Shown: positions 6,919 to 17,470 of the stretch, piece after piece
How the letters are laid out: the number at the start of each line of letters is the position of its first letter
Numbering within the stretch: the stretch's first letter is position 1
Assembly: GCA_003550305.1 (NCBI GenBank)
Contig: QKYT01000191.1
Span: 116,011 to 134,360, forward strand
DNA: 18,350 bases
From: Glomus cerebriforme
Lineage: Eukaryota > Glomeromycota > Glomeromycetes > Glomerales > Glomeraceae
Direction: 5' to 3'
Position numbers and translations under genes: made by a program
The notes under the pieces: generated by a model
Told to the model about the DNA's origin: nothing
Database searches by the model: none
The model's input: only the letters and a program-made list of their open reading frames with translations

Positions 6919-9900
6919 TTAAATCAAAGATAAAAGAATATCTAAACTTTCTTTGGCCTCTTGACATCCATTTTCTACAGCTTTCTTATACCAGTAAATA
7001 GCATCATCTATATTTCTTTCAGTTCCTTCACCTTGATAATATAAAGATGCAATATATATTTGTGCATCAACATTTCCTCCTTTTGCAGCTATTTCAAATA
7101 ACTCAAATGCTTTTGCTTTATTAACTTCAGTCCCTATTCCTTCATAATAACAATATCCAAGTTGAAATTGTGCATTTATATATTTCTTTTCAACCGATTT
7201 TTCATAACATTTAAAAGCCTTAACATAATCTTTTTCAACTAATCTATAAAATTGACCTAAATTATAATATGAAGTTTCATTTCCGTTTTCTGCTGCTTTG
7301 TTAAACCAATAAATAGCTTTTTCTAAATCTTTCTCTGTACCTTCACCATTATTATATAAAAATCCAAGATTATTTTGTGAAATATTATGTTCTTTTTCAG
7401 CTGCTATTTTATATAGCTCAAAGGCTTTTGTTTTATTAATTTCAATTCCAATTCCTTTGTCATAGCAATATCCAAGTTCAAATTGAGCATTTAAATATCC
7501 TTTCTCAGCTGATTTTTTATAATATTCAAAAGCTTTAGTTTCATTTTTTTCAACACCTATTCCTAATTTATAACATTGACCTAAATTATATTGTGCAACG
7601 TTATTACCACTTTCTGCTGCTTTATTATACCAGTAAATTGCTTTCTCTAAATTCATTTCTGTACCTTCACCCTTTTCATATAAAACTCCAAGATAGTTTT
7701 GTGCAATGCTATATTCTTTTTCAGCCATTATGTTATACAACTCAAATGCTTTTGTTTTATTAACTTCAGTCCCTATTCCTTTATCATAACAATATCCAAG
7801 TCCAAATTGAGCATTTAAATATCCTTGGTTAGCTGATTTTTGATAATATTCAAATGCTTTAGCTTCATCTTTTTCCACACCTTTCCCATCTTTATAGTAA
7901 TTACCTAAATTATATTGTGCCACTTTATTTCCATTTTCTGCTGCTCTGTTATACCAGTAAATAGCTTTTTTCAGATCTTTTTCTGTACCTTTACCATTTT
8001 TATATAAAAATGCGAGTTGATTTTGTGCAATATTATGTTCTTTTTCAGCTGCTATATTATATAACTCAAATGCTATTGTTTTATCAATTTCAGTCCCTAT
8101 TCCTTTATCATAACAATATCCAAGTTCAAATTGAGCATTTAAATATCCTTGATTAGCCGATTTTTGATAATATTCAAATGCTTTAGCTTCATCTTTTTCC
8201 ACACCTTTCCCATCTTTATAGTAATTACCTAAATTATATTGTGCCACATTGTTTCCATTTTCTGCTGCTCTGTTATACCAGTAAATGGCTTTTTTCAGAT
8301 TTTTTTCTGTACCTTTACCATATTTATATAAAAATGCGAGTTGATTTTGTGCAATATTATGTCCTTTTTCAGCTGCTATTTGATATAACTCAAATGCTTT
8401 AGTTTTATTAACTTCAGTTCCAATTCCTTTATAATAGCAATATCCAAGTTCAAATTGGGCATTTAAATATTCCTTTTCAGCTGACTTTTTATAATATTCA
8501 AAAGCTTTGAGTTCATTTTTTTCAACACCTATTCCTAATTCATAATATTGTCCTAAACAGTATTGTGCTAATTCATTTCCATTTTCTGCTGCTTTATTAT
8601 ACCAATAAATAGCTTTTTTTAAATCTTTTTCCGTGCCTTCACCATTTTCATATAAAGTTCCAAGATGATTTTGTGCAACATTGTATTCTCTTTCAGCTGC
8701 TATTTTATATAACTCAAATGCTTTAGCTTTATTAACTTCAGTTCCAATCCCATTAAAATAGCAATACCCAAGTTCAAATTGAGCATTTAAATATTCTTTT
8801 TCAGCCGATTTTTTAAAACATTCAAAAGCTTTAACATTATCTTTTTGAACTCCAAATCTATAAAATTGACCTAAATTATAATATGATCTTTCGTTTCCAT
8901 TTTTTGCTGCTTTATTATACCAGTAAATAGCCTTTTCCAAATCTTTTTCTGTGCCTTCGCCGTTTTTGTATAAAAATCCAAGATTATTTTGAGCGATATT
9001 ATGTTCTTTTTCAGCCGCAATTTTGTATAACTCAAATGCTTTTATTTTATTTATTTTAGTTCCAATTCCTTTATCATAGCAATATCCAAGTTGAAATTGT
9101 GCATTTAAATATTCCTTTTCAGCAGACTTTCTATAATATTCAAATGCTTTATTCTCATTTTTTTCAACACCTATTCCTAATTTGTAATAATAGCCTAAGT
9201 TGTATTGTGCTACTTCATTTCCATTTTCTGCTGCTTTATTATACCAGTAAACGGCTTTCTCAAAATTTTTTTCTATACCTCTATCTTTTTCATATAAATA
9301 TGCAAGATGATTTTGTGCGATATTATGTTCTTTTTCAGCTGCTATTTTATATAGCTCAAAGGCTTTTGTTTTATTAATTACAATTCCAATTCCTTTATCA
9401 TAGCAATATCCAAGTTCAAATTGAGCATTTAAATATCCCTTTTCGGCTGATTTTTTATAATATTCGAAAGCTTTTGATTCATTTTTTTCAACTCCTATTC
9501 CAATTTTATAATAATAACCTAAATTATATTGTGCTATTTCATTTCCATTTTCTGCTGCTTTATTATACCAATAAATAGCTTTTTTAAAATCTTTTTCTGT
9601 ACCTTCACCATTTTCATATAAAAGTCCAAGATGAAGTTGTGCAATTGTATAATCTTTTTTAGCTGCCATCTCATATAACTCAAGTGCTTTTATCTTATTG
9701 ATTTCTGTTCCAATCCCTTTATCATAGCAATGTCCAAGCTCAAATTGAGCATTTAAATATCTTTGCTCTGTTGATATTTTATAATATTCAAATGCTTTAG
9801 TTTTATCTTTATAAATTCCTTTTCCTAATTCATAACATTGATCTAAGAAATATTGTGCTATCTCATTTACATTTTCTGCCGCTTTATTATACCAGTAAAC

Positions 9901-12840
9901 AGCTTTTTCTAAGTTTTTTTCCGTACCTGTACCACTTTCATATAAAAAACCAATGTTATTTTGTGCAATTGCATGTCCTTTTTCAGCTACCATTTTATAT
10001 AACTCAAATGCTTTTATTTTATTAATTTCAGTTCCAATCCCATTAAAATAATAATATCCAAGTCCAAATTGAGCATCTAAATATCCTTGGTCAGCAGATT
10101 TTTTATAATATTCAAAAGCTTTAACTTCATCTTTATCAACACCTATTCCTAATTTATAACAATAACCTAAGTTATATTGAGCTATTTTATTCCCATTATT
10201 TGCTGCTTTATTATACCAATAAATAGCTGTTTCAAGATTTTTTTCTACACCTTCACCATTTTCATATAAAATTCCGAGATTGCACTGTGCAGTAATATGT
10301 TCTTTTTCAGCTGCTATTTTGTATAATTCAAATGCTATTACTTTATTTATATCGACACCAATACCTTTATCATAACATTCTCCAAGTTGAAATTGTGCAT
10401 CCTTATATTCTTGTTCAGCTGATTTTTGGTATAATTTAAAGGCTTTTCTTTCATCTTTTTCTGTTCCTTCCCCATTTTTATAACAATTGCCTAGATTATA
10501 TTGTGCAACTTCATTTCCATTTTCTGCTGCTTTCTGAAGATTATCAAATGATTTTTTATGATTTTGTTTTATTCCATTTCCGTTATAATTGTTAATTCCA
10601 ATTTGTCTTAATCCAAAGTATATTCTCTTTCCAATACTTTTGTTCTTTTTAGAACTAATTTTTTTGTTATAATGCTGTTCAAGAACATATTTTGCAATAT
10701 TATTATTATTATTTGCTGCCTTTTCATACCAACAACGAGCCTGAACCTTATCAATTTTTGTTCCAACTCCATCAGAAAAGCAATTTCCAAGTTGATATTG
10801 AGCATCTGATACTTCTTTTTCTGCTAATATCCTATAATATTTAAATGCTTTAGTTTCATCTTTTTTAACTCCCTTTCCTAATCTATAACAGTTTGCAAGA
10901 TAAAGTCTTGCAGTTGTATTTCCATTATTAGTTGCTTCTTGATACCATTCAATAAATTTATTACTTTTTTCAATCCCAATACTAAATTCATAACAGTAAC
11001 CTAAATAAAATTGTCCAATAATACTTTCATTTTCTGCAGCTTTCTTATACCATTCGAATGCTAAATTCTCATTCTTTTTAGTTCCAAATCCATAAACGTA
11101 ACATTTAGCAAGATAAACTTGTGCCATTAAATAATTATCAGATGCTGCTATTGAAAATAGTTCGAATGCCTTGTTGTTATTTTCTACTATAATAAAATTA
11201 TAAAAATGAAATAAACCAAGAAACCAAATATATTTTGATTTATGTTGATTTCCCGTAAGCCAATTTATAATATCATTTGTAATATAATTAAGTTGTAGTA
11301 TTTTTTGATCCATAAATTGTTGAATCTGATCAAAAGTGTTACCTTTATCATGTTTTCTAATAATAATTGTTATTAATTTATCTATAATCACATCATTAAA
11401 TGTTGAATCAAATGAATTTCTTGATAAATTAGTTAATCTAGTTTGAATTGATGTGCTTAATGAACGATTTTTAGTATCTGTTATATCTGATTGAATAGTC
11501 ATTAAATATGAACTATTTATTTTATAATTAACAATATCTGATATATCATCTAAGATTAAATCATCATTTATATCTGAAGAATCTTGTGATAAATTATCGT
11601 CCTTTTCTTCAATAATAATTATATTAGTATTATTACTAATTGTATTATATTGATTAGGATAAATTATTGCTTTAAGAATTAAAACGGCATCTCGCATATT
11701 TGGACGTTCATCTGGTTCGAATTTCCAGCATTCTAATTTTAAGTAAATAGACAAATTATTATATATTAATTAATTTTTTTTAATTATTTAAAAATTATTA
11801 ATTTTATTACCTGTATATAAATTACTATATTCAATGGGACTGTCATCAATAATTTCTTCTCGTTTACCATTTACTATGGATAAGATTAAACAAGCATCAT
11901 AATTATTATCAGAAAATGGTTGATGTCCACTTGAAATTTGCCACATCAAAACTCCAAAGCTATATACATCGGATTTTTTGTTTAATTTATAATCTTGATC
12001 ATTTAAACTTTTTGGGTCAATAAAAGGTATTACACCAAGTATTTTCGATGTATTACTTGATGCTTTAGCAATTTTTTTTGATAAACCAAAATCTGCTAAT
12101 TTTATCTTTTTATGATGAATAAATATATTTTCTGCATGCTATTATTGGATGAAAAAAAAATTTTATTTCATTATGAATTAGTGTATTTTATTAAAAATTA
12201 ATATTTAAAAAGTTAATTATTACCAAGTCACGATGAATAATTTCATAATCATGTATATATTCGATGGCACTTGCTAATTGAAATGATAACTGATATTTAT
12301 CATCCCAATCAAGTTCGTTAAAATGATCATTTAAATAGGTTTGTAATGTACCGCCATCAGCATATTCCAAAACCAACGAGTATTTTTGAACATCTAAATA
12401 TATATATACATAGAAAGTGAGTGTATATTCGAAGGAAACTCATAATAAATTACTACAACTTACCATTTTCTATCTTCGTAATACCACAAAATCGTAAAAT
12501 ATTTTCATGAAAATCTACTTGTTTTTGCAATTTTATCTGTAAAGAAATTTAGATAATAATTAATCAATTAAAAAATTATTGCAAACATTATTAGGTGTTA
12601 CGACCATTATAATTCATATACCTCATTTACAACTTCCTTTAAAGTTGTTTTATTATCATTAAAAGTTTTTAAAGCGAAAATAGTAGTAGTATCTTTCCAA
12701 TTGGCGCGAAAGACACTTCCGTATGAACCAATCCCTATCTGTATTAAATTTTTAAATTCCGAATAATTGTAATAATTTATATATTCATTGATAATCGATT
12801 TTTCTAACCAATCAAAATAATTTGTTTCTTCATTTAGCAT
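6919..12840 (-). CDS. Protein kinase (tyrosine-kinase-like) with a C-terminal array of ~38 Sel1-like repeats
   Basis: Five exons: 12840-12622, 12536-12464, 12393-12224, 12138-11811 and 11732-6919. Introns are GT-AG, of 85, 70, 85 and 78 bp. The spliced frame is 5604 nt, encoding 1867 residues. The kinase domain is complete: glycine loop IGIGSYGSV (35-43), FALK with Lys58, alpha-C Glu73, HRDLHAEN with Asp153 and Asn158, DFG at 170-172, GVIPFIDP (189-196), [11 protein letters not shown] (210-220), and [12 protein letters not shown] (265-276). All catalytic residues are present, so it is probably active. A linker with an acidic, Ser/Asn-rich part (about 287-427) follows, then 36-residue Sel1-like repeats (AQxxLGxxYxxGxGxEKxxxKAxxxYxKAAExG) to the end. 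Sel1 repeats form alpha-alpha solenoids that bind partner proteins, so a signalling kinase with a long scaffold is likely. ATG at 12840 is the first in-frame Met after a stop near 12978. Substrates are unknown. Exon boundaries are inferred but restore canonical motifs at every junction. Confidence 0.93.
6922..10398 (-). repeat. Higher-order Sel1 array: three-repeat (324-bp, 108-residue) period
   Basis: The last 32 Sel1-like repeats cycle through three types. Type A reads like [16 protein letters not shown]...[15 protein letters not shown]. Type B reads like AQNxLGFLYx[23 protein letters not shown]. Type C reads like [26 protein letters not shown]. The order A-B-C holds without a break from unit 7 to unit 38, ending with A-B and a cap. 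Two C units are shortened, to 34 and 33 residues against 36. The five or six units before the array are divergent and do not follow the cycle. Confidence 0.9.
7780..8379 (-). repeat. Recent tandem duplication of one 324-bp Sel1 triad
   Basis: About 275 bases at 7780-8055 recur exactly 324 bp further on at 8104-8379, with only around a dozen differences by eye. Over the shared core ([22 protein letters not shown] and following) the protein is almost identical. Other triads in the array are clearly more divergent, so this pair is the youngest duplication. Confidence 0.8.
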
Positions 12841-12910
12841 TTTTGATAATTTTAATTTTTTAAATTTGAGTATAATAAACTGTATGATGATAAGTTGATA
12901 ACTTGGGAAT

Positions 12911-12917
12911 TTATATA
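12911..12917 (-). promoter_or_regulatory. TATA-like element of the kinase-Sel1 gene
   Basis: On the minus strand, TATATAA (within AGTATATAAATTCCC) lies about 70-77 bases before the ATG at 12840. Position and sequence suit a fungal core promoter, but such strings are common in AT-rich DNA. Confidence 0.35.
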
Positions 12918-13546
12918 CTATAAGTCGGGTGTATAAAAGATAATTTCTGTTTTCGTTAGAATATTTTTTGCTACGTTACATAATTATGCAAAAATTAATA
13001 AATAGTTTGCATAAATTATAATTCAAACCATTCAAATCATCCAAATCAAGTTTGTGAACCAACTATAAATGTTGAAACTAACTGCCGAACAAATATATTT
13101 TACCCAAAATATCAAAATATAGATTTACATAATACATTTGAAAACTAAATATTTATATTAATGTCTTACTAGGCGTAACCCGTCGCGCTGCGCCGGGAAT
13201 AGGACTTGCCTATCAAGTTAAGAGAATAACAATAGCATGTTTATATTTTCTATGTACAGTAATAGGCCTAGATTTTACTATTATTATGATGAGTTTAGAA
13301 GAAAATAGATGCAATAAATTTATATAATTTATGTGTTTATGCCAATAAGAAATATTATGTAAATGAAATGTTATAATTATCTACTACTAATTAGTATTAG
13401 AATTACCGAAATTTGCCGATCAAAAGGTCTTAACTTTTAAGTATAGATCAGGCACAGATCCGCACAATTTAAAGACTATTTATTTATACAGGCTAATCTA
13501 AACGTAACGGATTTTCAACTTTTTTTTTAATTATATAGATTATTGT
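12918..13546. other. Upstream region of the kinase-Sel1 gene with a GC-rich palindrome
   Basis: No gene is visible. At 13179-13197, CCCGTCGCGCTGCGCCGGG forms an imperfect hairpin (CCCG-x-CGC paired with GCG-x-CGGG). It is flanked by AGGCGTAA and by ATAGG..CCTAT. It stands out as an almost pure GC patch in AT-rich DNA and may be the end of a mobile element. No partner copy was found in the window. Confidence 0.4.
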
Positions 13547-13758
13547 ATATATAAAATCACGTGATTTTATTTTATAGTTTTGCACCACGTTATGCGCGAA
13601 TTGTGTGCATGAATGAATGTGTTTCGTCATTATAATTCCGGCCAACATCATTCATGCAGCGGAATTAGCGGAATTACACAAAATTCAACTACATACATTT
13701 CGTGCATGTGATTTTTATTGGTGCACGAAATTAATATAAATCACGTGATTTTATATAT
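13547..13758. mobile_element. Second MITE, 21-bp inverted repeats with the ATCACGTGAT core
   Basis: The sequence at 13547-13567 is the perfect reverse complement of 13738-13758. The interior (about 170 bp) is non-coding. It contains ATAATTCCGGCCAA, also present inside the element at 258-486, and a further inner inverted pair (TGCATGAATGA near 13607 and TCATTCATGCA near 13650). The ends share ATCACGTGAT with the first element but otherwise differ, so it is a related family or subfamily. No clear target duplication is visible. Confidence 0.65.
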
Positions 13759-15575
13759 GCCTATTTCTATGTTAACAATTTAATTTAACATTGATAGAAG
13801 ATAAAAATGTTTATTTAAATCCAAATTTGGGGTTGATGTTAAAACGAAACTATTTATTAGAGCGACCTAAACAGCTTTATTTAAATCTTTTTCTATTTTC
13901 GTGTACAGTTCCAGCTATTTCATTACATTTTTATATCAAATTTATAAATTGACGCCTCGAAATTTTTTTAGCTTTTTTCCCAATTTGCAAAATTGATCTA
14001 AACTATTTTTAATAAATTTCATAAAACATACTTCAGAGAGTTAAGTACTAACGAATTACGCAATTCCTGAATTTTCATAATAAGTGATACTGTATATTAC
14101 GAGTTTCGTACAAACTTTCAAGACCGGGGACCGGCAAAGATTATTTAGGGATGTTTATTAGAATAAACATACTACGGAATTACACTAGAGTCTGAGCCAC
14201 AAGTCTTTGCTATGCGTTTAGAAAATTTTTAAAATTTTTTAGTAATATTTATTAACGTGCAAAAAATTGATCGGTCGAATGGTTATTGATCATCCTTTCG
14301 GTCATCAATTATTTTAAATTTAAAAATAATAAAAGACTAACATTTCAAAAAAAAATAAAGTTTATATTAATCAAAATTTAATATGTGAAGGTAGTGGTGA
14401 GCTATATAATGTCACGTAACCAGTTTGAAAATTTTAATGGATTAAAGAATTAATTTATGTAAAAATGAGAAAATACTATAAAAAAATATTTTGAGGGTTT
14501 AATGATAATAAAATTTCAAAAAATTAAATTTTTTGCCTCAAATTAAACTATAAAGATAAATTAAATTATACAATGTAAATTTACGAACAGTAAAATGTAC
14601 AATATAAAGTAAATAAATACGTATCAGTATAAAATGGAAGATAGCCTCGGATTAAACTTTTCCCTGATTTCTGATAAAAATAAAATCCTTTCTTCAAAAT
14701 CGTTATTTATTATGCATTGGTAAATTTCTTGTTGAATTATCTCATTTTTAGCTTAATAAAAGGAGGAATCTAGGAATTATTCATAGAGTAGGTATAACAA
14801 TTTTACCATTAATTTGTCTAAACGATTCAAACTATAGTTTTTATGATCCTATAGTATTTATTCATGTACAGTATTTGATTAGCAAATAATGTGGTAATGT
14901 AGTAAAATATTCATCTAAACATATACTAATAGACACTTTCTTTAATTATTTGAGGAACACCAAGTATGATATAATGCTAATTTGATATATTTATTAAAAA
15001 TTACAAAAAAATTGAAATATTTTAAATGTATTCAAGTTTATCAAAATATAACATTCATCACATAGAAATATTTTTATTATTTGCATTACTGCATGTTATA
15101 AAATATGATAAATTTAAGAAAAATTCTGTTTTCATTATTCGATGAGAAACTAAAATTTATTTTATTTTCGATTTTGGTTTGTTACTCGAAATATTGTTTT
15201 AAATTTTTGTGCTATTAAAGTAATAAGTAATAAATCAACAAGTTTTCCGTTAATACTGTAAATGGTTTGCGTCATAACTCGTTTGGAAGGAAAGATAAAT
15301 TATAATTTTTTTATAATTATTAATCGGTTTTATTGACGTCTGATATAAATTAATGAGAGAAAATATTAATAATAGTGAAATATTATTGAAAGTATCAATC
15401 TTGAGATTGAGAGTATGAGAAAAATTATGAATGTGGCTTAGTGTTAATAATTGTCTACGCAAAAGAAGTGACGTCGATGACTTGAATGTTATTTTACAAT
15501 CTGTAAGCCGCTGGCAATTTTTTTAATGATCAAATTACTTTTAGTAAGATTGATATGAGTTTTAGTGTATGAATA
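13759..15575. other. AT-rich intergenic stretch without a recognisable gene
   Basis: No frame beyond chance length resembles a protein. A perfect 9-bp inverted repeat with a 2-base loop (ATGTTTATT-AG-AATAAACAT) lies at 14151-14170. Near 14270-14310, copies of a motif like ATTGATCGGTC appear in direct and inverted form. Just before 15576 further decayed sequence of the TLDc-like relic may exist, but I cannot read it. Confidence 0.4.
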
Positions 15576-15806
15576 TTCAATGAAATTCTCGGAGGATATA
15601 ATCCAATTGATGGAAATCTGATGAATCATGTAAAATATGAGAATCATGCTATAAGAAACGGATCTTATATCAGTCCATCATTTGGTTTCCGAGACCTTAT
15701 TTTATGAAATTTTGACAATTTTGATTATGTTTGCTCTTGTGAAATACACTCTTATGAAAAACTGATTAGAAGAACTAAAAATGTGAAGTTTTTCAAATCG
15801 TATAAA
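15576..15806 (+). pseudogene. TLDc-domain protein relic
   Basis: In one frame, FNEILGGYNPIDGN opens the segment and matches the strongly conserved NEILGGYNP(I/L) motif of fungal TLDc domains. It is followed by NHAIRNGSYISPSFGFRDLIL, like the usual NAI..GP.YGPSFG..DL stretch, and by CSCEIHSYEKLIR, like C....YEK.IR. A TGA interrupts the frame at 15705-15707, and a TAG at 15807 ends it before the expected EY.V.EYEVF end. The piece between NP and NHAIRNG is far shorter than in intact domains. This is therefore a degraded fragment of a BTB-TLDc-type protein, a family amplified in glomeromycotinan fungi. No upstream part of the domain could be identified. Confidence 0.55.
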
Positions 15807-16014
15807 TAGGATTGAAGTTTAAAATTCAACAGTGTAGTCTATGAAGATTTTTTGAATTATATTTATCAATTTATTTTCTATGTATTGAAAGTTATTTTTT
15901 ATCAATTTTCAAATTTAAATTTGTTCACTTTATTTATTTATTTTTACTAAACAAATAAAATGTTAGAATTGATATAATTAGTAATTTAAATTAGTCTTAT
16001 GTAAAATTTGGGCG

Positions 16015-16071
16015 CCCTAACCCTAACACCTTACCCTAATCCTAACCCTAATTCCTAACCCTAACCCTAAC
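16015..16071 (+). repeat. Interstitial telomere-like (CCCTAA)n tract
   Basis: Six perfect CCCTAA hexamers (starting at 16015, 16021, 16034, 16046, 16059 and 16065) are mixed with two CCTAA units and a CACCTTA variant over 57 bases. TTAGGG is the telomere repeat of many filamentous fungi. The tract is short, degenerate and surrounded by unique sequence on both sides, so it is internal. In the plus orientation CCCTAA would face a telomere on the left. Confidence 0.85.
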
Positions 16072-17470
16072 TACACTGAAACTAGCAATAATTCGAAGCT
16101 ATTCTCAAGACAAAAAAGTAAAGACATACTCAAACAAATAAGCAAATATACCTATATCATTTGACTCTTGATAAAATTCATTCATATTGACGTGCAATAA
16201 TTACATTAATGATAATAAAGATAAAATGAGGTAAAGAGACTGAGTGTGGTAATAAAGATAAAAATTAAGTTAAAGTTGTGAAAATAGGAGCGTCAAATGT
16301 TCTATTTCATGAAAGTTTTATCAAGTTAAACAAGGTAAGTAAGTCAAACGAAGAGAAGCGTGGGATAGTTTTAATAAGATGGTCAAGTAGTCTAAAAATA
16401 GTCTAAGATCAATCTAAAAGATTATCGATATACAGTAGTTCATCACATGACAATTACGTAAAAATTCAAAATTTTTAAAAATCAAATTTTAAAAATTAAA
16501 ATTTGAATTAAACAGGTGGTTATCATAACCAGTGGTTAATCATAGTTATTTCCTTTAAAAATAAGGTTCAAAAAATTTTATTGATAATACACTAAATACA
16601 TTATACACTCCCATATTTCCATTTATTAAGTATAATATTTTGGTAAAAACTAATATAAAGTTTCTTCAGCATAATTATACTTTTGACTGAACTATAGTTA
16701 TAAATTATTGTGTGATGCGTTGAATATAAAAGTAGCTTATTTTTGATATTTTAAAAATAACAAAAATATCGCAATGATAAAATTAATTTCATTTATTGAA
16801 ACCAAAAAATGATCTTATTAAAATGAATTTTTATCTTTTGCATTCAAAATAATCTTACATCTATTTTTGTAATAGAATTCCTATTTTTATTATTTGATGA
16901 TAAAAATCTTTCAAAAGTTAATGAAATTTTTCAAAAGAATTTTTAAATATTATTTAATGATATTTACAAAAAGAAACTTCGTACAATTAATTTGCGTAAA
17001 AAAATTTTGCATATGTGCTATTGATTTTAGCATAATTTCATAATTTTCATGTTAAATATCAACTTGGTTAGTGCAGTTTTGACATTTTCATTGCCATTAA
17101 GATAGATTATAATTTAAAATGATATATTATACTTCTATAAAAATTGAATATTTTGTATTTTAGAATTTTTATATTACTAGAATTACAGCCGATATCAATA
17201 TTAGTCAGTAATTATATAAAATATTTCAAATCCATATTCTCTTTATTTGAAAAGAATTGATGAAAAAATTATGTAAATTTAGCAAATATTAAATTTTCAC
17301 ATTTTTCTGAAACTTTTAAATATGCGAGAAGTTGGCAAAGATATTAAATATTTCTACCAACTCCACACACTTAATTTCATGAAAGTTTTTTATTCATTGA
17401 AAAAAAATTGTTCTATACAAACTTAAATAATAGTCTAAATAAGTGTAGATAATAATTTTATAATTTTTCA
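16072..17470. other. AT-rich intergenic stretch between the telomere-like tract and the second Sel1 gene
   Basis: No coding frame or RNA gene is visible. Small local symmetries occur: GGTTATCATAACC at about 16517-16529, and an AT-rich inverted region around 16462-16508. Both are unremarkable for this base composition. The part just left of 17471 is the 3' flank of the Sel1 gene. A clear AATAAA was not found there. Confidence 0.4.

Noticed and set aside
9099..9377. 92-residue plus-strand frame
   Set aside because: Antisense shadow of the Sel1 array.
6922..10398. CRISPR-like or satellite array
   Set aside because: The 324-bp period is coding, in one frame, and matches Sel1 repeats; repeat-spacer structure is absent.
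10608..10805. 65-residue minus-strand frame
   Set aside because: Shifted-frame shadow inside the kinase-Sel1 coding sequence.
11733..11754. TTG at 11754 as a start of a separate Sel1 protein
   Set aside because: These bases are intron. The AG at 11734-11733 is the acceptor, and joining to 11811 restores the kinase motif YTECW...
12191..12223. Extension of the kinase frame beyond HRDL into VIINFLN
   Set aside because: A GTAATA donor follows the Leu codon, and splicing to 12138 restores HRDLHAEN.
15250..15462. 70-residue minus-strand frame
   Set aside because: No family resemblance, biased composition, and adjacent to a plus-strand relic.
16015..16071. True chromosome end
   Set aside because: Unique sequence continues for kilobases on both sides and the tract is short and impure.
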